DNA of 36,356 bases from assembly GCA_022796475.1 (NCBI GenBank), contig JAAWIS010000031.1:1-36356 (forward strand), given 5' to 3'. The position numbers and the translations under genes are program-made. Below are positions 24,857 to 32,895 of this stretch, one piece after another (the stretch's first letter is position 1; each line of letters starts with the position of its first letter). The stretch is from Lachnospiraceae bacterium (GTDB lineage: Bacteria > Bacillota > Clostridia > Lachnospirales > Lachnospiraceae). Below the pieces are notes generated by a model. It had not been told where the DNA came from. It ran no database searches and worked only from the letters and a program-made list of their open reading frames with translations.

Positions 24857-25654
24857 CTAATCAATCAGCTCTTTGCCATCCACATAATTGAATACCGGCC
24901 CATCCAGGCAAATATAGGTGGAGCCAATCTTGCAGTGCCCGCATTTGCCAAGGCCGCAGCACATTTTCCGTTCATGAGAAATCCAAATGTTTTCCTCTGC
25001 CGTCCCCAATTTTAGAATTTCCATTACAGAAAATTTAATCATAACAGGCGGCCCTACACAAATAAAGGCAGCATTTGACAGGTTTTCAAAGGTTAAATCC
25101 GGTATATATTTTGTCACCATCCCCACATTCCCTTCATACCCCTCTGGCGCCGTATCTACTGTTTGGATAACAGAAAGCTTTTGCTTCCAAAATGCAAAAT
25201 CATCCCGGAACAAAATATCCTTTGGAGATTTAAAGCCTGCAATCAGCCTGGTACTGACTGACTGCTCTGGATGATGGGCAAAATACTCCACAACGCCTCT
25301 TACTGGCGACAAACCTGTTCCTCCCGCAATAATTACCAGCTCTTTTCCCCGGTATTGATTAATGTCAAAGCCGTTTCCATATGGTCCGCGAAGAAGGAGC
25401 TCCTGGCCTTCATAAGTTTCAAAAATCTCATTCGTTACCTTCCCTACACGGCGGATTGTAAAGTCTACTGTATTCTCGCCAATACCGCTGACTGAAATTG
25501 GCGCTTCTCCATATTTGGGCAGGGAAATCTCAAAAAACTGCCCTGGCTTTACGATCCCTGCATCATGGAATTCCATGCGGAAGGTATATTCCAGATCCGT
25601 ATGGCGGATCACCTTCTGAATCATAGATAACTGGGGAATGTACTCATTCTTCAT
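24857..25654 (-). CDS. asrB: anaerobic sulfite reductase subunit B (AsrB)
   Basis: FAD- and NAD(P)H-binding subunit feeding electrons to AsrC. The ferredoxin-reductase fold shows an FAD-binding region (about residues 20-100, with PGQFFEISLPKYGEAPISVSG), a nucleotide-binding VIIAGGTGLSPVRG and the C-terminal [2Fe-2S] site KMCCGLGKCGHCKIG...CLDGPVF, as in PyrK-type proteins. About 265 residues, normal. The ATG at 25654 has AGGAGG upstream and overlaps the end of asrA by 11 bases; a longer open frame lies inside asrA. Confidence 0.95.
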   Translation of the reverse strand: MKNEYIPQLSMIQKVIRHTDLEYTFRMEFHDAGIVKPGQFFEISLPKYGEAPISVSGIGENTVDFTIRRVGKVTNEIFETYEGQELLLRGPYGNGFDINQYRGKELVIIAGGTGLSPVRGVVEYFAHHPEQSVSTRLIAGFKSPKDILFRDDFAFWKQKLSVIQTVDTAPEGYEGNVGMVTKYIPDLTFENLSNAAFICVGPPVMIKFSVMEILKLGTAEENIWISHERKMCCGLGKCGHCKIGSTYICLDGPVFNYVDGKELID

Positions 25655-26690
25655 CTGCCTTCTCCTCCTTTGCCAAACGGTTGATACAGTTGGAATAGGA
25701 AATATATTCAGGACATACATTATCACAGCGGCCGCAGCCAACACACATGATGTAGCCAAACCGTTTTTCAAAATCATAAATCTTATGCATTACTTTAAAC
25801 CGCATCCGATCCCCCTGGTTTTGCCTGTAGCTGTGGCCCCCTGCCATATCGGTATAGCCATCTATCTGACAGGATGCCCATACCCGCCTTCTCTCTCCTG
25901 TTCTGGGATTATCCCGGTAAAAAATGTCCTGCATAGTAAAACAGGTACAGGTGGGGCAGACAAAATTACAGCGGCCGCATCCGATACAGCGGCTTCCGTA
26001 TTCCTTCCATATTTCATTCGTAAAGCTGGCATTTGATAATTTCTTTGGCAGGGCAACCTGCTCTTTATTTTCTTTCGGAAATTCCGGTGTTACTAAAACG
26101 GTTTCTGCTGCAACTGTGGCGTCGTCTTCTCCCGTATTTTCAGGCATTTTTCCTGCTAACTCCATTTCCAAGTCTGAATCCTTCACATCCAGAAGCATTT
26201 CGTCCTCTCCAGCCTTTATATAAGCATCATAATTTTCGCTTTGGCTGGTTCCCATACTGATACAAAATCCCGAATCACAAGTTACCGCACAGCCCATCAG
26301 AATAAACTTTGTCCGCTCGCGCACTCTTTTGTAATAATAATCTTCAAATCCATTTCTTAAATAAATTTCATCCAGACGTTTTACTGCATGAAGATCGCAG
26401 GAACGCAAAAAAATCAACCGATCCTTTTTTGGCCCTTCCGGTACCCTGGCCTGGCCTTCTGTAAAATAAAACAAAGTTTCGTTGATTGCCAGCAGGACTT
26501 CCTTAAAGGAATAGTCTGACTTCTGATCCCATACAATCTGATCCGGCGAAATCACCCTGCCATACCGGATAATGTCCGTATCAGAAAAACACCCCTCCCC
26601 TTCCATTCGTTTGGGCGCAAATATATCATACCGTTTTGCCCACATTCCAAACAGCTTTTCCCCGTCTGCCTTTGATAACCGATATCCCAT
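25644..26690 (-). CDS. asrA: anaerobic sulfite reductase subunit A (AsrA)
   Basis: Iron-sulfur subunit with two 4Fe-4S clusters, CIGCGRCNFVCPTC and CVGCGRCDNVCPEY, near residues 240-255 and 320-335. The N-terminal half resembles AsrA/HdrA-like 4Fe-4S dicluster proteins (DKLIFLRSCDLHAVKRLDEIYL). About 348 residues. The start at 26690 has AAAGGAG five bases upstream; the GTG at 26723 has none. First gene of the eight-gene unit, behind the CRP-type operator. Confidence 0.95.
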   Translation of the reverse strand: MGYRLSKADGEKLFGMWAKRYDIFAPKRMEGEGCFSDTDIIRYGRVISPDQIVWDQKSDYSFKEVLLAINETLFYFTEGQARVPEGPKKDRLIFLRSCDLHAVKRLDEIYLRNGFEDYYYKRVRERTKFILMGCAVTCDSGFCISMGTSQSENYDAYIKAGEDEMLLDVKDSDLEMELAGKMPENTGEDDATVAAETVLVTPEFPKENKEQVALPKKLSNASFTNEIWKEYGSRCIGCGRCNFVCPTCTCFTMQDIFYRDNPRTGERRRVWASCQIDGYTDMAGGHSYRQNQGDRMRFKVMHKIYDFEKRFGYIMCVGCGRCDNVCPEYISYSNCINRLAKEEKADEE

Positions 26691-26742
26691 AACTGCTCCT
26701 TTCCCGCTTTTATTTTCAGACACGCTCTAAGTCGTTTCCAAT

Positions 26743-26748
26743 ATTTTA
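26743..26748 (-). promoter_or_regulatory. predicted -10 box of the asr-nar operon
   Basis: TAAAAT on the minus strand, followed by a predicted start near 26736. A matching -35 is not seen, as expected for an activator-dependent class II promoter. The leader would be about 46 bases to the asrA start codon. Confidence 0.5.
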
Positions 26749-26765
26749 TCAACAGGGCAAAAAAA

Positions 26766-26789
26766 ATTCTGTGACTTTTATCACAGAAT
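26766..26789. promoter_or_regulatory. perfect CRP-type operator upstream of asrA
   Basis: ATTCTGTGA and TCACAGAAT are perfect 9-bp arms around six bases. TGTGA-N6-TCACA is the canonical CRP half-site pair. The centre at 26777.5 lies 41.5 bp from the start site inferred from the TAAAAT box. The regulator gene starts transcription just upstream, at 26882-27598. Confidence 0.85.
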
Positions 26790-26881
26790 CGAATTAAAAT
26801 CTTATTCTTTTTATCATTTTTGTTTCATTATTTGATACTGTATAACATATCCTCTTTGTTAGTTATATCATGTTATCTGTT

Positions 26882-27598
26882 TCACAACTCCTCATTAATC
26901 TGCCCTGTCTTATAAAACCGTGACATTCGATCTGCGTCTAAAATCGTAATTCTTTTCCGTTCCATACGGATTAGCCCTAAATCAGCCAGTGTGCCGCATA
27001 ACCGGGATGTTGTTTCCCTGGGCGCTCCCAGCATGTCCGCAAGAAACGTAATGCTTAAATTAATATCAATTTCGATTCCTTCCTGGGTTCCTTTTCCAAA
27101 ATCCCTGGAAAGCTTCCAAAGTTTGGCTGCCAGCTTCCGTTCCATATAAATACTTCCCATAGTATTCTTCAACTGATGCCCCATCCGCCACACCTTTTTT
27201 TCCTGCGCCACTAAAACTGCCTTTGTGAGGCCAAAATCTTTTTCCATCAGTTCCAAAAAATGGCACACTGAAATCACAAAAATCCGGCTCGTTTCTATGG
27301 TTTCGCAAAACAAAGAACCATTGTGCGTATCCAGTACATGCTCATTCAGCAGCGTCCCCGTACCAAAGATAAATATAATTTTTCGTTTTCCATTGTGGGT
27401 CAAATTATAGATGATGGATTTTCCGGTTAACTGGATATACACAGATTTCAGCGGTTCTCTGGCGCGCATTACCACACATTGCTTTGGAAACAGCTTTACT
27501 TTTCCCTGGCGCCAAAGCTGCTGGAGTGTTTCCGGCCGGGTTTCTTTAAAAAGTTCCAGCTTGCTTAATGGATTCTCTCTATACATATAAAAATTCAC
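26882..27598 (-). CDS. CRP/FNR-family transcriptional regulator
   Basis: The N-terminal cyclic-nucleotide-like beta barrel spans about residues 20-130 and the C-terminal helix-turn-helix about 175-215 (LSITFLADMLGAPRETTSRLCGTLADLGLI). The recognition helix APRETTSR aligns with CRP SRETVGR, keeping the Arg, Glu and Arg that contact TGTGA. The FNR N-terminal cysteine cluster is absent; four cysteines are scattered (about 41, 98, 112 and 200), so oxygen sensing by an FNR-type cluster is unlikely. A haem, nitrosyl or small-molecule signal is possible. Start is GTG at 27598 or ATG at 27586; neither has a strong ribosome binding site. It sits immediately before asrA, so autogenous or local control is likely. 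Confidence 0.9.
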   Translation of the reverse strand: MNFYMYRENPLSKLELFKETRPETLQQLWRQGKVKLFPKQCVVMRAREPLKSVYIQLTGKSIIYNLTHNGKRKIIFIFGTGTLLNEHVLDTHNGSLFCETIETSRIFVISVCHFLELMEKDFGLTKAVLVAQEKKVWRMGHQLKNTMGSIYMERKLAAKLWKLSRDFGKGTQEGIEIDINLSITFLADMLGAPRETTSRLCGTLADLGLIRMERKRITILDADRMSRFYKTGQINEEL

Positions 27599-27632
27599 TT
27601 TCTTTTATCTGTGTAATGGTATCATTTGCAGT

Positions 27633-27661
27633 AAAAGGAACCACCTTTCGATGATTCCTTT
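27633..27661 (-). terminator. terminator after the PRTase-like gene
   Basis: A 12-bp stem capped by a GAAA tetraloop: AAAGGAA, a T-G pair and CATC in one arm, GGTG and TTCCTTT in the other. The minus-strand 3' arm ends in TTTT. It begins 26 bases past the stop codon of the PRTase-like gene. Confidence 0.75.
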
Positions 27662-27686
27662 CCTTTTATTTCCTCTATTTATGTAG

Positions 27687-28322
27687 CTATAATTTCGAAT
27701 ACCCAAAACTATTCACTAATGCATCCAATTTTTTACCCTGTTTGCAGAATGGACATTCTACAAAATCATGGGACTCATAGTCCGGCAAATCTTTATCTGT
27801 AAACACAGAATTAATGTGATATCCGTAAATATCTTCCACCGCACTGAATAAGGCTGATACTCCCTGTACCGTTCCGTTGTAATACTGAACCGCTTCAATA
27901 CACTTGATCAGCGTTTTTCCGCTGGTTACATCAGCCAGAAGGATAATTACATTTTTTCCAGAAATCATCGGCCGGATATTGTCCCGAAAAATTAGCTGAC
28001 TGTTACTGTTGTACTCCGGCGTTACCACATATATGGTTTTATGGGCATTCTTTGACATAAAACCTGCCTGAGTTAATTCCTGAGCCAAATATGCTCCAAT
28101 TACCTGAGTACCGTCTACACACAGGATGGAATCCACAATAGTTCCGTACAGATACATCCCTTTCAGCGCCCTTGCCGCCGCCAGCGCCTCACTTTGCCTG
28201 GCTCTTAAGGTGGTGGTATCCACATAATAATTAATATGGGAGTGATTGGTTGCAAAGTGTCCTGGTGTTATCTTGATTGGTACATTAGTTGCAGACATCA
28301 GCTTATATGTCCTGGTTTCCAT
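27687..28322 (-). CDS. orotate phosphoribosyltransferase-like protein
   Basis: PRTase-fold protein of about 211 residues. The PRPP loop region VIILLADVTSGKTLIKCIEAV carries the usual Asp, Thr, Gly and Thr positions in altered form (ADVTSGKT). The N-terminal half has ALKGMYLYGTIVDSILCVDGTQVIGAYLAQEL, resembling OPRTases. A C-terminal CPFC pair and KKLDALVN tail are unusual. It may be a diverged PRTase with a non-orotate substrate. The start at 28322 has AAAGGGGG four bases upstream; the long frame reaching 28448 crosses an extended -10 promoter. A terminator follows. It lies alone between rpoN and the CRP-like regulator. Confidence 0.75.
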   Translation of the reverse strand: METRTYKLMSATNVPIKITPGHFATNHSHINYYVDTTTLRARQSEALAAARALKGMYLYGTIVDSILCVDGTQVIGAYLAQELTQAGFMSKNAHKTIYVVTPEYNSNSQLIFRDNIRPMISGKNVIILLADVTSGKTLIKCIEAVQYYNGTVQGVSALFSAVEDIYGYHINSVFTDKDLPDYESHDFVECPFCKQGKKLDALVNSFGYSKL

Positions 28323-28426
28323 ATAGCCCCCTTTCCGCAGCGTTTTAAAACCGCCGCTTTCCCCTTTATGCTCTTTGAACTTGATTGCCTCACACATGTC
28401 TGACTGCAGCAAGTTCCTTTCTCTCA

Positions 28427-28435
28427 TTATATCAT
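28427..28435 (-). promoter_or_regulatory. extended -10 promoter for the PRTase-like gene
   Basis: TGATATAAT on the minus strand is a perfect -10 with the TGn extension. No good -35 at 17 bases. The start near 28420 gives a leader of about 98 bases and supports translation from 28322. Confidence 0.6.
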
Positions 28436-28614
28436 GGACCTGTATCAAAAGGAAGAAATATTTTCTTTAAATTTTGTTTTTGAAATTTTGTTTTACACTC
28501 TCGTTTTAAATTTTTCTTCCCTTTTACGAATCTTGTGACATACGGTTTTGCACCTTAGATTTGTGGGGTCGGCAGTTGGAGGCCTTTTCCTATCCGCTGG
28601 AGTAAAACCTCTCT

Positions 28615-29973
28615 TTACCTTACTTTCCGTTCAAAGCTGCTTTTTATCCATAGCTCATCCCTGTATTTTGCCACTGCCCGCCTGGATATCTGAATCCCCT
28701 CCGCCACCAGACATTCTGTCAACTTAGCATCGCTGTAAGGATTTCTTTTATCCTCGCTGTTTATCAATTCCCGAATCCGCTCTTTAATATGTTCGGCAGA
28801 CAGTTCTTCTCCGTTTTCATCGGCTGATACAGTTCCTGAAAACAGATTTTTCATTAAAATTGTTCCTGCTGGCGACTGGATATATTTTCCCTTAACAGTT
28901 CTGCTGACAGTAGACGGATGAATCTGAAGTTCTTCTGCCAATGCACTCATGGTCATTGGCTTTCGTTTCCCTTTCCGGCAGAAGTAGTCTTTCTGTTTAT
29001 CTAAAATTCCCTTAGAAACGGCGTACATGGTTTCCCGCCGCTGCTCAATGCTGGAAATTACAAAACGGCTCCTCTCCAATTTCTGCTTAAAGTATTCAAA
29101 TAGCTCCGGATCCTTTGTTTCCTTCATCATATGAAGATAATAGTCATTAATGTGGTATTCTCCCAGCCATTTATCATTAATCGTAATCTCCCACCGGCCA
29201 TTTTTCTCTGTATAAATGATGTCTGGAACGATATAGCTAACTTGAGATTCCTGAAGGCCTGATAACGGTCTTGGATTCAGCTTTTCAATCACTGCGATGT
29301 ATTTTCTCACTTCCGCCGTGGACAGGCCTAGTTGTCTGGATATCACACTGATTTTCCCCTGCCCGATCTCCGGAAGATACTCCAAAACCATAGCCGAAAG
29401 TGCCGGCGTATCTGCTCCTATAGCCTCTAGCTGCCTTAGCAGGCAATGGGATAAATCCCGGGCAAAAATCCCAAAGGGTTCTAAGTTCCTGAGCATCTGA
29501 AGCACTTCCTCTACCTTTTCCAGGCTCTGTCCTGTTAACTCTGCCACTTCAGCCGTTTCCATCTGAAAAAAGCCATCATCCTCCAGGCAGTCAATTAAAT
29601 ATAAAACTAATTTCCACTCTTCCTTTGAAAATCTCTTCATATCCAACTGACTAACCAGATAATTTTTCAGATAGTTTGTATCTGGTGCTTTTAGTCCGCC
29701 TCTCTCCTTTTCATCCTCATCCCTTGCCTCCACATAGTCCCGTCCTGCATACTGACCGTCATATGAATTTTGAAATTTTTCCATTTCTGAATTCATATCA
29801 TGATTTGCCGTATGATCCATCATGGGATTGCTCATGTACTCATTCTGCAGAAATTCCTCCAGTTCAACTACATCCATCGCTAAAATTTCCAATGACTGTA
29901 TCTGCGCCTGGCTAAGCACCTGCTTATCTTCCACTGTAACTTCATGCGTCATCCTCATCCCTGTCACCCTCAT
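28615..29973 (-). CDS. rpoN: RNA polymerase sigma-54 factor
   Basis: Alternative sigma factor needing an AAA+ activator, recognising -24/-12 promoters. Region I is QVLSQAQIQSLEILAMDVVELEEFL near the N-terminus, with a Q-rich and leucine-rich pattern. A core-binding region (about 90-240), the DNA-binding helix-turn-helix (SALAEELQIHPSTVSRTVKGKY) and the RpoN box SRRAVAKYRDELWI at the C-terminus are present. Length of 452 residues is normal. Starts at 29973, 29958 or 29952 are possible. Sigma-54 and its regulon in this genome are not otherwise visible; no activator and no -24/-12 promoter was found in this window. Confidence 0.96.
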   Translation of the reverse strand: MRVTGMRMTHEVTVEDKQVLSQAQIQSLEILAMDVVELEEFLQNEYMSNPMMDHTANHDMNSEMEKFQNSYDGQYAGRDYVEARDEDEKERGGLKAPDTNYLKNYLVSQLDMKRFSKEEWKLVLYLIDCLEDDGFFQMETAEVAELTGQSLEKVEEVLQMLRNLEPFGIFARDLSHCLLRQLEAIGADTPALSAMVLEYLPEIGQGKISVISRQLGLSTAEVRKYIAVIEKLNPRPLSGLQESQVSYIVPDIIYTEKNGRWEITINDKWLGEYHINDYYLHMMKETKDPELFEYFKQKLERSRFVISSIEQRRETMYAVSKGILDKQKDYFCRKGKRKPMTMSALAEELQIHPSTVSRTVKGKYIQSPAGTILMKNLFSGTVSADENGEELSAEHIKERIRELINSEDKRNPYSDAKLTECLVAEGIQISRRAVAKYRDELWIKSSFERKVR

Positions 29974-30035
29974 TCCCTGATAGCTAATCCTGAATGTTCT
30001 TTTTCCTTTTGTTTTCTTACGTTAAGATTGATTTA

Positions 30036-30064
30036 ATTTTAACATAGCCTGCCTGAAAACTCAA
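30036..30064 (-). promoter_or_regulatory. sigma-A promoter for rpoN
   Basis: TTGAGT, a 17-base spacer and TAAAAT on the minus strand, about 63 bases before rpoN. The -35 overlaps the MATE stop codon. Confidence 0.55.
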
Positions 30065-31407
30065 TCGATATTGCTTTGAACTTCTTTTGTTTTCCATGGT
30101 CCGTTTCGATAAAACCATAGAGATACCGTTGTGGCAATGCACCATCCAATTGGCCAGGCACACCAGATACCCAGATACCCCCACTGTTTCGAAAACGTCA
30201 CTGCAAGGATAACCCGTAAAATTAAATCTGTAAACGTGGCTAACATAAATTGCTTCATAAGCCCTGCTCCCCGCAGAATCCCGTCTGCTACCAATTTTAC
30301 TGATATTACCGCATAAAAAGGCGCTACAATATTAAGAAATTGGGTTCCCGACATGAGAGCAAGTTGGGATGGCTCGTCCATAAAAATTTTAATCAGGGAT
30401 TCATTTGCCAGCAGATACAAAATAATAATCGGTGCGCATAGAAGCCATACTATTTTTACTGCCGCCTTAAACCCCTCTTTTACCCGATACCAACTTCCGG
30501 CACCCAAGTTCTGTGCCGTGTAATTCGATACGCCGTTTCCCAATGTAGTGAGCGATGTGATGACTAAATTGTTTAATTTAACTGCTGCAGAATATCCTGC
30601 TGTCACACCAACACCGCATCCGTTAATCACGCCTTGGATAATAATGTTTCCTATCGAAATAAAGCTTTGCTGTAAAATACTGGGGACAGCAATTTTTGCT
30701 ATCTTTCGGAATAGCTCTGCTGAAAACAATGGCAGTTTTCCTTCTATATGGATAGCTGCCAGTCTTCTTTTTACCACTATAACGGCCAAAATACAGCTTA
30801 TCCCCTGACAAAGAAAGGTAGCCCAGGCCACGCCTGCCACACCCATGTGAAAAGCAGCGACAAACAAAATATCAGCTAATATATTTAGAGTTGAAGAACA
30901 TGCTAAAAAAGTAAAGGGAGTTTTTGAGTCGCCCAGCGCAGAAAAAATTCCTGTTGAAACATTATAGAAGAGCAGAAAGGGAAACCCTCCAATATAGATA
31001 TAGAGATATAATTTAGAATCTGCAAAAATAGAATCCGGCGTCTGTATCAGACGAATCAACGCTGTACATCCTATCAATCCTGCCAGCATTAAAATTCCAC
31101 ATAAAATTCCGCTGGCTATCATGGATGTGGAAATAGCTACTTTCATATCTTTATATTTCTTTGCTCCGTATAACTGTGAAACAACTACGGAACATCCGAT
31201 ATTACATCCGAAAGCAAATGCAATAAAAATTAAAGTAATCTCATAACTGTTTCCAACCGCTGCTAATGCATTCTCTCCGATAAATTTTCCTGCCACAAAG
31301 CTGTCGGCTATATTATATAGCTGCTGAAATATAATACTTCCAAACAGTGGCACGCAAAACTTCCACAAAACCGTTTCCGGCTTTCCTACTGTTAAATCTT
31401 TGTTCAT
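30061..31407 (-). CDS. MATE-family multidrug or metabolite exporter
   Basis: Sodium- or proton-coupled antiporter with about 12 transmembrane helices in two similar halves. The N-half motif PLFGSIIFQQLYNIADSFVAGKFIGENALAAVG and the C-half AVPSILQQSFISIGNIIIQGVINGCG are typical. Length 448 residues from the ATG at 31407, which has GGAGG five bases upstream. Substrate unknown. Confidence 0.93.
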   Translation of the reverse strand: MNKDLTVGKPETVLWKFCVPLFGSIIFQQLYNIADSFVAGKFIGENALAAVGNSYEITLIFIAFAFGCNIGCSVVVSQLYGAKKYKDMKVAISTSMIASGILCGILMLAGLIGCTALIRLIQTPDSIFADSKLYLYIYIGGFPFLLFYNVSTGIFSALGDSKTPFTFLACSSTLNILADILFVAAFHMGVAGVAWATFLCQGISCILAVIVVKRRLAAIHIEGKLPLFSAELFRKIAKIAVPSILQQSFISIGNIIIQGVINGCGVGVTAGYSAAVKLNNLVITSLTTLGNGVSNYTAQNLGAGSWYRVKEGFKAAVKIVWLLCAPIIILYLLANESLIKIFMDEPSQLALMSGTQFLNIVAPFYAVISVKLVADGILRGAGLMKQFMLATFTDLILRVILAVTFSKQWGYLGIWCAWPIGWCIATTVSLWFYRNGPWKTKEVQSNID

Positions 31408-31524
31408 ATAGGCCTCCTCCCAAAGTATGTAAGAAAATTTCGTCAAGCATCCCGCAAATCGAATGCCCAGATCAGAAGAAATATTCCAACACACTCTTAT
31501 GCTGCTGTGATTTTTCTAAATGGT

Positions 31525-31552
31525 ATTATACTCTTTTCCAACCATTTTGCAA
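31525..31552 (-). promoter_or_regulatory. sigma-A promoter for the MATE gene
   Basis: TTGCAA, a 16-base spacer and a perfect TATAAT on the minus strand. It gives a leader of about 110 bases. Confidence 0.65.
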
Positions 31553-31673
31553 TCGTTGTTTGCTTTAAAATTCCAATTTTTTCTTTTTTGCTTTTGAATA
31601 AGCCATTTTATTTTTATCTGAAAACAGCTATTTTTTTCATGTTTTTTCAGAATCATGACAAAATCTGTTGCAC

Positions 31674-31706
31674 AAAAATGAGAGCCCCCAAAAGGCTCCC
31701 ATTTTT
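31674..31706 (-). terminator. terminator after the 194-residue unknown gene
   Basis: GAGCC pairs with GGCTC and the stem extends through AAATG/CATTT past an A-C mismatch, with a seven-base loop. T-runs flank both sides, so it may be bidirectional. On the minus strand it lies 94 bases past the stop of the 194-residue gene. Confidence 0.7.
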
Positions 31707-31799
31707 AACAGCAAAATCTAAAAAAATAGTTTAAACTATAAAATTATTATTTATATATGTCTATTTCCTGTTCTCTTTATCATTTCTTCCATAACTGAA

Positions 31800-32384
31800 T
31801 TAATTTTTCGATACAGATCTACCTAATGTTCCCTTCCTGTGGTGGTAGAAAAGATACCGTTCCAATTCGCTTATGTAAATCCCGGCATTTTGTTTTTGCC
31901 CGGCGTTTTCCAGATTAGACGCCCAATTTTCATAATACTGTTTAAAATCCATGCTTGTGTTTACGTCCTGATGACTGCTCAGGGCCATAATAGGTATTCC
32001 GCTGCTTGCCTTCACACTTTTGTCGCCCTGCTGTGCCAAGTGAGCACGTAATGCTGTCATTTCCGCGAGAGTGGCTTTTTCCACATCCACATCATTTAGA
32101 TGAATTTTTTTGGTAAAATTTTTTCCATGAATATCTTTTCCCTCAACGTACATAACCGGGTCGTCATTTGTGGAACTCTCATCATATTTCATGTGAAGTT
32201 CCTGTCCCGAAACAGGGCTGAACCCGCTATGTAAATAGCCCATTTTTAAAGTTCCATGGTAATTGCCGCCAAAAGCAGATGAAGCTCTCCCACTTTCCCC
32301 GCCTTGACCAAACACATTTCTTATATTTTTTCCGGAAACAGATCCAATCGGATACCCTGAACCTTGTATACTTAATACACTCAT
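31800..32384 (-). CDS. uncharacterised 194-residue protein
   Basis: Not recognised. The start has AGGAG five bases upstream. The N-terminal 60 residues are Gly/Ser/Asn-rich low complexity (SGYPIGSVSGKN, GGESGRASSAFGG). A middle stretch has DDPVMYVEGKDIHGKNFTKKIHLNDVDVEKAT, which reads as a beta-strand and turn region. The C-terminal quarter is helical (MDFKQYYENWASNLENAGQ...SELERYLFYHHRKG). No signal peptide or membrane helix. Two more unknown genes on the same strand (32896-34259) share a Ser/Glu/Lys/Gln-rich style. It is the last gene before the terminator at 31674. I would not assign a function. Confidence 0.75.
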   Translation of the reverse strand: MSVLSIQGSGYPIGSVSGKNIRNVFGQGGESGRASSAFGGNYHGTLKMGYLHSGFSPVSGQELHMKYDESSTNDDPVMYVEGKDIHGKNFTKKIHLNDVDVEKATLAEMTALRAHLAQQGDKSVKASSGIPIMALSSHQDVNTSMDFKQYYENWASNLENAGQKQNAGIYISELERYLFYHHRKGTLGRSVSKN

Positions 32385-32895
32385 TTTTTCTCCTCAATCT
32401 ATCTTTTTCACTATGCTTTTAATTACTTTAATATCTCTTTTTTGTAACTGCATATACAGGAAATCCATTCACCATCTGATTTGCCTAATCGTATTACTCC
32501 TTACGTTTCATTGTATGGTTCCTCTGTCGGTCAGAACCATTTATACTTTCCCCGATATAAGTCCAAGCATATACTCTTCTCTTAGTTAGGCAGTTTCACT
32601 TTTAGATAACTGTCTGTGCAGTTTATATTTATGTTCCCTCCTCCCAGCCTTTTTTAATTTTATATTTTTAAGAAATAGGCAGAATCACAGAAAAACTTTT
32701 TCACCTCCTTTAAAACAGACTCTGCAATCTGCTTATTTCGTAAAAATCAAATTTCCTAAAATAAGGTTTTTATTTCGTCAACAGATACATTAGCAGACAG
32801 AAAATAAAACAAGAATACATGATAACAACATAACAAACAATCCCTATTTAAACATTACAAAAAGATGGTTTTCATGGTGATAGCATTCATACAAA
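32385..32895. other. 511-base gap with possible promoter and hairpin
   Basis: No credible gene is seen. A weak promoter candidate on the minus strand (TTGGAC, 15 bases, TATAAA; 32540-32566) precedes the 194-residue gene, and ATGGTTC/GAACCAT (32515-32521, 32534-32540) can form a stem there. Two AGGAGG-like sites (near 32634 and 32702-32711) are followed by no usable start or only a 14-codon frame. Confidence 0.45.

Larger units (their letters stand above)
31408..31799. other. 392-base region between the MATE and unknown genes
   Basis: Holds the MATE promoter (31525-31552), a 110-base leader without obvious structure, an A/T-rich stretch at 31560-31670, the terminator at 31674-31706, and about 90 bases before the 31800 stop. 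No credible gene is seen. Confidence 0.55.

Noticed and set aside
26882-27598. Regulator as an FNR oxygen sensor
   Set aside because: Cysteines are scattered and the N-terminal cluster pattern of FNR is absent; the recognition helix is CRP-like.
28615-29973. Sigma-54 regulon in this window
   Set aside because: rpoN is clear, but TGGCAC-like hits elsewhere (for example near 31346 and 19495) lack a correctly spaced TTGC.
32660-32711. Strong AAAGGAGGTG with a 14-codon frame on the minus strand
   Set aside because: The GTG overlaps the ribosome binding site, so spacing is wrong, and no larger frame follows.
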